Notes under the pieces: generated by a model | Databases searched by the model: none | What the model was told of the DNA's origin: nothing | Seen by the model: only the letters and a program-made list of their open reading frames with translations | Assembly: GCF_000272475.1 (NCBI RefSeq) | Contig: NZ_AKFJ01000010.1 | Location: 104,425-168,424 of the forward strand | Reading direction: 5' to 3' | DNA length: 64,000 nucleotides | Source of the DNA: Novosphingobium sp. Rr 2-17 | GTDB lineage: Bacteria; Pseudomonadota; Alphaproteobacteria; Sphingomonadales; Sphingomonadaceae | In this document: positions 26,363-33,775 of the stretch, piece by piece | Layout of the letters: every line of letters begins with the position of its first letter | Numbering within the stretch: the first letter of the stretch is position 1 | Made by a program: the position numbers and the translations under genes

Positions 26363-27957
26363 ACCTCAAGGATCTTCTTGCAACCCAGGTCCGCACCGAG
26401 ATGCCGCGCTTTCGGCAGGCGGCGCTGCTGGCGGTGGTGGTGGGCGCGGCTTCGGTGCTGCTGCTGGGGCTTTCGGGATGGTTCATTACCGGCGCCGCCC
26501 TGGCCGGTCTCGCAGGGCCGATCGCCGTGCAGGGCTTCAATTACCTGCTCCCCAGCGCGGGGATACGCCTCCTCGCCATCGCGCGGACCGGCGCCCGCTA
26601 TGGCGAGCGGCTGACCGGTCATGCCGGCGCGCTGCGGACGATGGCTCGCGTGCGAGGACACTTGTTTCTCGCCATCGCACGCGGAGCGTCTGCGCTTGAG
26701 GTTGGAACAGGCGAGGCCACCAGCCGCATGGTGCAGGATGTCGCTGCGATCGAAGGCCAACTCGTGCGCCGCTCGACGCGATGGAGCCTGGCAGCAGCGG
26801 CGATCAGCGGCGGAATGCTCGTAGTGCTGGGCGGATGGGCGGCGCTAGGCTGGACCTTCGCTTGCCTCGCCTTGCTGCTGGGAGCTGCCCACATTGTCGC
26901 GCGTCGCTCCGCCGTATTGTCCGCGCAAGTCCAGGTCGAAGCCGGCACGCTCAAGCAAATGTTTGCCGATGTGGCCGCGGCTCGTCCCGAGCTATGCTGC
27001 TACGGGCTCGATCACTGGGCGGCGTCGCGCGTCGCAGAGCACGGCGCCACGTTCGGCGCGTTGCAGCGCCGCCAGACCGCAGCCGCCGGGCTGTATGATG
27101 CTGCACTGTATGTGCTGATGTCATTGGCGGCCATCGGCGCCCTTGCTTGCTCGCTTCATGCCGGGGCCGCGATCGCGGCGTTGGCGGCGCTGGCCGCCGC
27201 GATGATGATCGATGGGGCGACCCCATTCGTTCGGGAAATCGCGACGCGCGGGACCGTGGCGGCTGCCGAAGCCCGGCTCGATGCCCTGTTGGTTCCGGGC
27301 ATTTCGTCCCCTCCGCCGCATCATGCCGGCGCGCCCTTGTTGCGGCTCGACGCATCGAGCAGGATCGCTATTCGCGGTCCGTCGGGCTGTGGCAAGACGA
27401 CGCTGGTGGAGCAACTGATCGGCCAGCGTCCGCTTCCGCCCGGTCTCGCCTGGTTTCAAGGCAGCGACCTTGCGAACCAGCCGGTAGAGGCGCGCCGCGC
27501 GTTGTTTGCCTGGTGCCCGCAGGATGCATTGTTGCTCACCGGCACCGTGCGAGACAACCTCACCCTTGCATTCGCGGGCGGGGGCGCTTTGGGCCAGCCT
27601 GACGAAGACGTGCTTTGGTCCGCTTTGCATGACGCGGCACTCGACGGCAGGATTGCAGACCTGGGCGGCTTGGACTTGTGGATCGGCGAGGATGGCGTGC
27701 GCCTCTCAGGCGGTGAGCGGCGGCGGTTGGCGCTGGCCCGAGCGCTGCTGTCCGATGCCGCAATCCTGGTGCTCGATGAGCCTACCGAGGGCTTGCCCTT
27801 TGCCACTGAAGCCGTGATCGTCGAGCGGCTAAGCGCGCGGCTCGAGCGAACCGGGCAAGGCCTTCTCTTGATTTGCCATCACGAGGCGCCGCAAAGCTTG
27901 TGCGATGGCTTGGTATTTCTGCCTAGTGCGTGCGGCTATGCGGATATTGCCGCTTAG
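26359..27957 (+). CDS. cydC: CydC subunit of the glutathione/cysteine ABC exporter
   Basis: 532 residues with the same plan as CydD: a six-helix membrane domain (VVGAASVLLLGLSGWFITGAALAG at the start, as in CydC) and an ATPase with Walker A GPSGCGKTT, signature LSGGERRRLALARALL and Walker B ILVLDEPTEGL. Forms the heterodimeric exporter with CydD. It is translationally coupled to cydD, and a long hairpin follows about 20 bases after the stop. Confidence 0.92.
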   Translation: MNLKDLLATQVRTEMPRFRQAALLAVVVGAASVLLLGLSGWFITGAALAGLAGPIAVQGFNYLLPSAGIRLLAIARTGARYGERLTGHAGALRTMARVRGHLFLAIARGASALEVGTGEATSRMVQDVAAIEGQLVRRSTRWSLAAAAISGGMLVVLGGWAALGWTFACLALLLGAAHIVARRSAVLSAQVQVEAGTLKQMFADVAAARPELCCYGLDHWAASRVAEHGATFGALQRRQTAAAGLYDAALYVLMSLAAIGALACSLHAGAAIAALAALAAAMMIDGATPFVREIATRGTVAAAEARLDALLVPGISSPPPHHAGAPLLRLDASSRIAIRGPSGCGKTTLVEQLIGQRPLPPGLAWFQGSDLANQPVEARRALFAWCPQDALLLTGTVRDNLTLAFAGGGALGQPDEDVLWSALHDAALDGRIADLGGLDLWIGEDGVRLSGGERRRLALARALLSDAAILVLDEPTEGLPFATEAVIVERLSARLERTGQGLLLICHHEAPQSLCDGLVFLPSACGYADIAA

Positions 27958-27979
27958 CCGCGTACCGGACTTGCCTACC

Positions 27980-28015
27980 GGACTTGGGGGCCTCCAAAAC
28001 AGGCCCCTCAAGTCC
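27980..28015 (+). terminator. Long hairpin after cydDC
   Basis: The arm 27980-27993 pairs with 28001-28015 except for one bulged T, giving a 14-bp stem around CCAAAAC. It is immediately preceded by two copies of TACCGGACTTG (27963-27973 and 27976-27986). No T run follows. Confidence 0.5.
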
Positions 28016-28059
28016 CTAACTGCTTCTAGCGTTCAGAATAGCGCAATTGCGCTAAATTC

Positions 28060-28269
28060 TTACTTGGTAGAGTATTCGCCGGGCTGAGCTTGAAAATTCT
28101 CTCGGGCAAATATACGCGCAGCGTTGGCGGTCTTGAATGCCTCTTCTTGAAGAGTGGCAGTGACCAGCGGATAGCCCCGCGAATTATACCGGGTAGTCCT
28201 TACGGTAAGGCGGAAGTTTCCTTCGGCGTCCTTGTTGATAAGGAAAGGGCGGTCGCTTGCGTCAGTCAT
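28060..28269 (-). CDS. Small protein of unknown function
   Basis: 69 residues, hydrophilic, with no membrane segment or signal. The sequence NFRLTVRTTRYNSRGYPLVTATLQEEAFKTANAARIFARENF reads like a small folded protein ending in a helix. GAGGA precedes the ATG. It lies 90 bases downstream of the cold-shock gene on the same strand and could share its transcript. I do not recognise the family. Confidence 0.6.
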   Translation of the reverse strand: MTDASDRPFLINKDAEGNFRLTVRTTRYNSRGYPLVTATLQEEAFKTANAARIFARENFQAQPGEYSTK

Positions 28270-28359
28270 AGATCAGAATCCTCGTTCCAATAGTGGTCGC
28301 CCCCTAAGGGACGAGAAATGGTGCGGACGACCGAAGCCATCCGCACGATTGCCGGGAAT

Positions 28360-28566
28360 TCAGGCCGGCTGGAGATTGACAGCCGAGGTCTTGCCGCGGC
28401 GATCGGTTTCCATCTCGTAGGAAACGCGTTGATCCTTGGTGAGCGTGCCCATACCAGCGCGTTCGACGGCTGAGATATGCACGAAGGCGTCATCGCCGCC
28501 GGTTTCAGGCGCAATGAAGCCATAGCCCTTGTCGGCATTGAAAAATTTCACGGTTCCGGTCGTCAT
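28360..28566 (-). CDS. Cold-shock domain protein
   Basis: 68 residues: a single cold-shock domain with RNP1 KGYGFI and RNP2 DAFVHISAV, a nucleic-acid chaperone of the CspA family. The start at 28566 gives the canonical N-terminus MTTGTVKFFNADKGYGFI; AAAGGA lies upstream, and the open frame beyond it is not protein-like. A leader of unknown extent precedes it. Confidence 0.93.
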   Translation of the reverse strand: MTTGTVKFFNADKGYGFIAPETGGDDAFVHISAVERAGMGTLTKDQRVSYEMETDRRGKTSAVNLQPA

Positions 28567-29027
28567 ATTGGGTATCCTTTGTCCGACGTATATATCGGGC
28601 ACGCGCCAACAGCGGCGCTTCCCGGCTTCATGAGGCTCGTAAGGGACAAAGGAGGCAGTATGGCTGCCCAATAGTCCGTCGCACGCGACGTCAGCACTGA
28701 GCGATGTACGAGCAATTTGCGCAAAATGCAATTGTCCCGCGCAGACGCGCCGCTGGAGCGGATTCCGCAGGATAAGATCGGGGGAATGCGGTCACGCTAA
28801 CGACCGAGACCGGCAGGCTGTTGTGACCCACAACTTCCATGCAGATCGTCATCGTGCCACTTTGCCGAACTGCCGGGCAATGCGATGGAGACCAAAGCAG
28901 AATCCGTCGCGACCTCGGCGCAAGAAAGTGCGCCAACCCTTTACAAGTTAACCTGCATCAATTTGCTCATTTAACAATGTTTTATAGCTTTCTCCTGTAG
29001 ATTGTCCTTCGATAGGAGAAGGTTGAC
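28567..29027. other. Divergent intergenic region between csp and the EAL gene
   Basis: About 460 bases without a supported gene. It should contain the long 5' leader usual for cold-shock mRNAs and the promoter of the EAL gene, probably in the AT-rich part near 28940-28995. I see no clear RNA structure or repeat. Confidence 0.35.
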
Positions 29028-29777
29028 ATGCAGATTGGATGCCTGGGCTGCAAATCAGCTGACCATGACCTTGACATCGCAATGGCGTTTCAGCCGATCG
29101 TCGATACCGAAACGGGCCTGCCGTTCGCCTATGAGGCGCTGGTGCGAGGTCGTCAGGGTGAAGGCGCGGCGCAGATTCTGGCGGGTGTTACCGCGCAGAA
29201 CCGCTATGCGTTCGACCAACAATGCCGAGTGGCTGCCATTGAAGGCGCGGTCGCAGCGGGTATTCTTGACAGTGACGCGCGCTTGTCGATCAATTTTCTG
29301 CCCAATGCGGTCTATTCTCCGGCGGCTTGCATCCAACTTACGCTCAAGACTGCAAGGGAAACCGGGTTTCCGACCGAGCGTCTGATCTTTGAATTCACAG
29401 AGAACGAGGAAATGCTCGACGTCGAGCATGTGAAGAATATCGTCGAGAGCTATCATCGCATGGGCTTTGCGACGGCTCTTGATGACTTCGGTGCGGGTCA
29501 TGCGGGGCTGGGCCTCCTGGCGCAATTCCAGACGGACCTCATCAAGCTCGACATGAATTTGATTCGCGGGATAGACGCCAGCCTGCCGCGCCGGATGATC
29601 GTGGAAGGTGTGGTGCGCATGGCGACCGGGCTCGGCATCACCCTTGTCGCGGAGGGTGTGGAAACGGTTGCCGAATACGACGTGCTGCGCGCGATCGGTG
29701 TTCGCTACATTCAGGGCTACCTGCTCGCGCGGCCAGGGTTCATGGCCTTGCCGGAGATTGCGCTGCCTCGGTCATAA
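29028..29777 (+). CDS. Free-standing EAL-domain c-di-GMP phosphodiesterase
   Basis: 249 residues, a single EAL domain without GGDEF or membrane segments. The catalytic set looks complete: YEALVRG, INFLPNAV, FEFTENEE, LDDFGAGH, IKLDMNLIRGI, VAEGVET and IQGYLLARP. It should hydrolyse c-di-GMP to pGpG in the cytoplasm. The N-terminus MQIGCLGCK has a Cys-x2-Cys pair that could bind metal or sense redox state. AGGAG and AAGG precede the ATG. It stands alone between the cold-shock gene and a secreted orphan. Confidence 0.88.
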   Translation: MQIGCLGCKSADHDLDIAMAFQPIVDTETGLPFAYEALVRGRQGEGAAQILAGVTAQNRYAFDQQCRVAAIEGAVAAGILDSDARLSINFLPNAVYSPAACIQLTLKTARETGFPTERLIFEFTENEEMLDVEHVKNIVESYHRMGFATALDDFGAGHAGLGLLAQFQTDLIKLDMNLIRGIDASLPRRMIVEGVVRMATGLGITLVAEGVETVAEYDVLRAIGVRYIQGYLLARPGFMALPEIALPRS

Positions 29778-29873
29778 TTTCTGGCAAACCGATGCGCGTG
29801 ACATGTGTCCGTCCGGCCCGTAGACAGTCAGATAACGCGCCCAATAGGACGTGCGCACAGGGAGGAGTTCTGC

Positions 29874-30710
29874 TTGAAAGTGGGATTGGCAGCAGTCGCG
29901 GTGGTCGCGATATCGGCTTTCGTTTCGCCCGCTCAGGCAGCGCCTGATGCCGCCCGGCTTGCAGCGGCGCAGGAAGCGCAGGAGCGCGGTGCGGAAATGT
30001 TCGCGTATGACCAGGCCGCCTGGCATGCGACGGACAAGTTCCGGGCGGATATGGCTGCTGCTGGCAAGCAGGGTGCAGGCGCTGGCCTGGCTCTCAATGG
30101 CTATGTCGTTGAACCGCAAGACGGCGCAAGATTGCTGGTGAGCTTTTATGGCGAAGTCGGGGGCAGGCTCGTGGCCCGGGCACGCTATCGCGTCGCAGAG
30201 AATCGCGATGTCGAGGGCGGATTGCTTGCCGAAGGCGAGGATGCAGTTTTGTCACCGGTGGCCTTGCGCATGATTGCCGCGCGGGATCTGGCAATGCACC
30301 GCATGCAGCAGCCAGGTCACGGGCTTTGCTCCAAATCACCTGCAAATACACTCGTACTGCCGCCTCGGGCTGACGGCGTCATTCCCGCCTACGTCATGAC
30401 ATCTACCGTGAATGCCAAAGAATTCCCTGCGGGCGGGCACTATCGCTTCGATATCGCGCTCGATGGCACGCTCAAGAGTGAGCGCGGGTTCACTAACTCC
30501 TGCTTTCCGATCGCCATCGGGAAGCGGAAGGATAGAACAGAAGCTGTATTCATGACGCACCTCCTTGATTCGCAGCCGACTGAAATCCACGCTTTCGTGA
30601 GCCGCAACATTCCTTTTCCGCTGATCGTTATCATCGTCTCGAATGGCGAGATTTGGTCGAGCTCCAATGGAGACATCGCATTCGTCAGCGATGTGTCTGC
30701 GCTAAAGTAG
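29874..30710 (+). CDS. Secreted or periplasmic protein of unknown function
   Basis: 278 residues starting at a TTG codon. GGAGGAG (29861-29867) is six bases upstream, and the TTG start gives a clean signal peptide, VGLAAVAVVAISAFVSPAQA; the longer frame from 29805 would bury it. The mature part has FYGEVGGRLVARARYRV and two conserved-looking Cys (GLCSKSP and TNSCFPI) that could form a disulphide. No enzyme motif is recognised. It lies between the EAL gene and rimP without an obvious partner. Confidence 0.65.
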   Translation: MKVGLAAVAVVAISAFVSPAQAAPDAARLAAAQEAQERGAEMFAYDQAAWHATDKFRADMAAAGKQGAGAGLALNGYVVEPQDGARLLVSFYGEVGGRLVARARYRVAENRDVEGGLLAEGEDAVLSPVALRMIAARDLAMHRMQQPGHGLCSKSPANTLVLPPRADGVIPAYVMTSTVNAKEFPAGGHYRFDIALDGTLKSERGFTNSCFPIAIGKRKDRTEAVFMTHLLDSQPTEIHAFVSRNIPFPLIVIIVSNGEIWSSSNGDIAFVSDVSALK

Positions 30711-30865
30711 CCAGCCCAACCACCCCCTTGCGTTTTTTCGGAATCGCGCCTATCTGCGGCTCATCCCGTTATTGGTGAAACAAGGATCGGGCTGGCGCCG
30801 ACATGGGGCCGGCGCGAAAACTCGTTGCACTCATCGCGGCAAGCAACACGTTTTGGAGCAGTGGA

Positions 30866-31426
30866 TTGGCTGATATCGCGCGCCTTGTTGAAGTGATCGA
30901 ACCGGAGGCGAACGCCTTGGGTTTCGACCTCGTGCGCGTGCGGATATTCGGCAAGAGCGAAGTGGGCGACGACGAGATCGCGTTGCAGATCATGGCGGAA
31001 AACCCGGCGACCGGGCAGCTCCTGCTGGATGACTGCGCGGCGCTGTCGCACCGTATCTCCGACCGCTTCGACATGCTGGAATCGGCTGGTGAAACGCTGA
31101 TCGAAGAGGCCTATCGCCTCGAAGTCAGTTCGCCGGGGATTGATCGCCCGCTGACCCGCCCGAAGGACTACGCCGCCTGGGCCGGTCACGAGGTTAAGGT
31201 GAATCTGGAAAATCCCGTGGAAGGCAACCGCAAGGGCCTGCACGGCGAACTCGTCGGCATCGAGGGTGACATGGTAACGGTGGAGGACAAGAAGTCCGGC
31301 CGCGTTTCCTTCCCCCTGTCCGACATCCGATCCGCTCGGCTTATCCTTACGGACAAGCTGATCGCCGCCACTCGCCCGCTGGACACCAGCGGTGCGGACG
31401 ACATTCTTGAGGAACAGGAAGACTAA
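30866..31426 (+). CDS. rimP: Ribosome maturation factor RimP
   Basis: 186 residues from a TTG start. RimP binds the 30S precursor and helps assemble it. Family motifs are ADIARLVEVIEPEANALGFDLVRVRI at the N-terminus and YRLEVSSPGIDRPL in the middle. The TTG at 30866 is chosen over the upstream ATG at 30803 because GGAG (30855-30858) is seven bases away and sphingomonad RimP proteins normally start at ADIARL. First gene of the rimP-nusA-ylxR-infB cluster; three bases separate it from nusA. Confidence 0.93.
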   Translation: MADIARLVEVIEPEANALGFDLVRVRIFGKSEVGDDEIALQIMAENPATGQLLLDDCAALSHRISDRFDMLESAGETLIEEAYRLEVSSPGIDRPLTRPKDYAAWAGHEVKVNLENPVEGNRKGLHGELVGIEGDMVTVEDKKSGRVSFPLSDIRSARLILTDKLIAATRPLDTSGADDILEEQED

Positions 31427-31429
31427 GTC

Positions 31430-33049
31430 ATGGCCAGTGCGATTTCCGCCAACCGCGCCGAGCTGCTCGCGATCGCGAACTCCGTCGCCACGGAGAAGAT
31501 GATCGACAAGTCGATCGTCATCGAGGCGATGGAAGAAGCGATCCAGAAGTCCGCGCGCAACCGTTACGGCGCCGAGAACGATATTCGCGCCAAGCTCGAT
31601 CCGCGCACCGGCGACTTGCGCTTGTGGCGCGTCGTCGAAGTGGTGGAAGAGGTCGAGGACTACTTCAAGCAGGTCGATCTCAAGCACGCCGAAAAGCTGC
31701 AGAAGGGCGCCTCCGTTGGCGACTTTATCGTCGATCCGCTGCCCCCGGTAGACCTGGGCCGCATCGACGCGCAATCGGCGAAGCAAGTGATCTTCCAGAA
31801 GGTCCGCGATGCCGAGCGTGACCGTCAGTACGAAGAATTCAAGGATCGCGCCGGCGAGATCATCACCGGCGTTATCAAGTCGGTTGAATTCGGCCACGTC
31901 ATCGTCAACCTCGGCCGCGCCGAAGGCGTGATCCGCCGCGACCAGCAGATCCCGCGTGAGGCCGCCCGCGTCGGCGACCGCGTGCGTGCGCTGGTGATGC
32001 GCGTCGAGCGCCAGAACCGTGGCCCGCAGATTTTCCTCAGCCGCGCGCACCCTGATTTCATGAAGAAGCTGTTCGCGCAGGAAGTGCCCGAAATCTACGA
32101 TGGCATCATCGAGATCAAGGCCGCTGCCCGCGATCCGGGCTCGCGCGCCAAGATCGGCGTCATTAGCCACGATCACTCGATCGACCCGGTCGGCGCCTGC
32201 GTCGGCATGAAGGGCAGCCGCGTTCAGGCCGTCGTGCAGGAAATGCAGGGCGAGAAGATCGACATCATCCCCTGGAGCGAAGACACCGCGACGTTCGTGG
32301 TCAACGCGCTGCAGCCTGCGACCGTCAGCCGCGTCGTCATCGACGAGGAAGAAAGCCGCATCGAAGTGGTGGTGCCCGATGACCAGCTTTCGCTGGCGAT
32401 CGGTCGTCGCGGCCAGAACGTGCGTCTCGCCAGCCAGCTCACCGGCTCGCAGATCGACATCATGACCGAGGCTGAAAGCTCGGAGAAGCGCCAGAAGGAA
32501 TTCGTCGAGCGTTCCAAGATGTTCGAGGAAGAACTCGACGTCGACGAGACGCTGTCGCAGTTGCTGGTGGCCGAAGGCTTCAGCGAGCTGGAAGAAGTCG
32601 CCTACATCGAAGCCAGTGAACTGGCCGGGATCGAAGGCTTCGACGAGGAACTGGCCGCAGAACTGCAGAGCCGCGCACAGGAAGCGCTGGATCGCCGCGA
32701 GGAAGGCAACCGAGAGCTGCGCCGTAGCCTGGGCGTCGAAGACGCGCTGGCCGAACTGCCGCACCTCAACGAAGCCATGCTGGTCACGCTGGGCAAGGCG
32801 GGCATCAAGACGCTCGACGACCTGGCAGACCTCGCCACCGACGAACTCATCGCCAAGAAGCGTACCGAGCAGCGCCGCCGTGACGGCACCGTCGCTCGCC
32901 GTGCTCGCGACGAGGATAAGGGCGGCGTCCTGGGCGAATACGGCCTGACCGACGAGCAGGGCAACGAGATCATCATGGCTGCGCGCGCGCACTGGTTCGA
33001 AGACGAGCCGCAAACTGAGGAGGCCGCCGATGCGGAATCCTCGCAATGA
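31430..33049 (+). CDS. nusA: Transcription termination/antitermination factor NusA
   Basis: 539 residues: an N-terminal RNA-polymerase-binding domain (1-130), an S1 domain (about 135-200, IITGVIKSVEFGHVIVNLGRAEGVI), two KH domains (DPVGACVGMKGSRVQAVVQEMQGEKIDI and LAIGRRGQNVRLASQLTGSQIDIM), and C-terminal acidic helix-hairpin repeats ending in an acidic tail. It regulates pausing, termination and antitermination. Its stop overlaps the start of the YlxR gene by 20 bases, as in many alphaproteobacteria. Confidence 0.97.
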   Translation: MASAISANRAELLAIANSVATEKMIDKSIVIEAMEEAIQKSARNRYGAENDIRAKLDPRTGDLRLWRVVEVVEEVEDYFKQVDLKHAEKLQKGASVGDFIVDPLPPVDLGRIDAQSAKQVIFQKVRDAERDRQYEEFKDRAGEIITGVIKSVEFGHVIVNLGRAEGVIRRDQQIPREAARVGDRVRALVMRVERQNRGPQIFLSRAHPDFMKKLFAQEVPEIYDGIIEIKAAARDPGSRAKIGVISHDHSIDPVGACVGMKGSRVQAVVQEMQGEKIDIIPWSEDTATFVVNALQPATVSRVVIDEEESRIEVVVPDDQLSLAIGRRGQNVRLASQLTGSQIDIMTEAESSEKRQKEFVERSKMFEEELDVDETLSQLLVAEGFSELEEVAYIEASELAGIEGFDEELAAELQSRAQEALDRREEGNRELRRSLGVEDALAELPHLNEAMLVTLGKAGIKTLDDLADLATDELIAKKRTEQRRRDGTVARRARDEDKGGVLGEYGLTDEQGNEIIMAARAHWFEDEPQTEEAADAESSQ

Positions 33050-33752
33050 ACGCGTAAGCTCCGACATCGATGGTAGCGCCACGGAGAGGACTTGCATCCT
33101 CTCCGGCGGGAAAGCTGCGCGGGAAGACTTCATCCGTCTGGCGATTTCGCCGGACGGATTGGTGCTCCCGGACGTCCACGCGCGTGCCCCCGGGCGCGGC
33201 GCGTGGATTGGCGTTTCTCGGCCCGCCCTTGAAAATGCGATCGCGAAGGGCAAACTTAAGGGAGCGCTGGCGCGTGCCTACAAGGGCGCGCCGCTTACCG
33301 TCCCCGACGATCTGCCCGACCGCATCGAACAAGCACTCGCACGCGCGTTGACCGACCGGCTGGGGCTTGAGCTTAAGTCTGGCCGCCTGTTGATGGGGTC
33401 GGACCGCATCGCGCAAAACGCCCGCGAAGGTAAGGTCGCGTGGCTGGCCCATGCGGCCGATGCCCGGCTCGATGGATCGCGTAAGCTCGATCAGGCCTGG
33501 CGGGTCGGACGCGAAGAAGAAGGCAGCGGCCTGCAAGGTACGCGCTTGCCACTGGACCGGGAGACGCTGTCTGTGGCATTGGGCCGCGATAACGTCGTTC
33601 ACCTGGCGCTGAACGATCGCGGATCGGCCGAGCGAGTCGAAACGCACCTGAAGCGCCTCCTGCATTTCCAAGGGCAGGTCGCTGGTTCCGGCACGACCGA
33701 CATGGATGATGACGACGGACCGGTTAACCCCGAATCCGTGACGACGATTTAA
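33030..33752 (+). CDS. YlxR (DUF448) RNA-binding protein with an L7Ae-like C-terminal part
   Basis: 240 residues. The first ~90 are a YlxR/DUF448 domain (RTCILSGGKAAREDFIRLAISPDG and GRGAWI); a variable linker and an L7Ae-like region follow (LGLELKSGRLLMGSDRIAQNAREGKVAWLAHAADARLDGSRKL). YlxR proteins have been linked to RNase P regulation, and the fusion to an L7Ae-like domain is common in alphaproteobacteria. It overlaps nusA by 20 bases and precedes infB by 23. Confidence 0.88.
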   Translation: MRNPRNERVSSDIDGSATERTCILSGGKAAREDFIRLAISPDGLVLPDVHARAPGRGAWIGVSRPALENAIAKGKLKGALARAYKGAPLTVPDDLPDRIEQALARALTDRLGLELKSGRLLMGSDRIAQNAREGKVAWLAHAADARLDGSRKLDQAWRVGREEEGSGLQGTRLPLDRETLSVALGRDNVVHLALNDRGSAERVETHLKRLLHFQGQVAGSGTTDMDDDDGPVNPESVTTI

Positions 33753-33775
33753 GACCGAAGGGCGAAGACGAGAAT

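Noticed and set aside
30761..33253. An 830-codon minus-strand open frame across rimP and nusA
   Set aside because: It is the antisense shadow of rimP, nusA and ylxR; its translation is rich in His, Arg, Leu and Asp with no domain.
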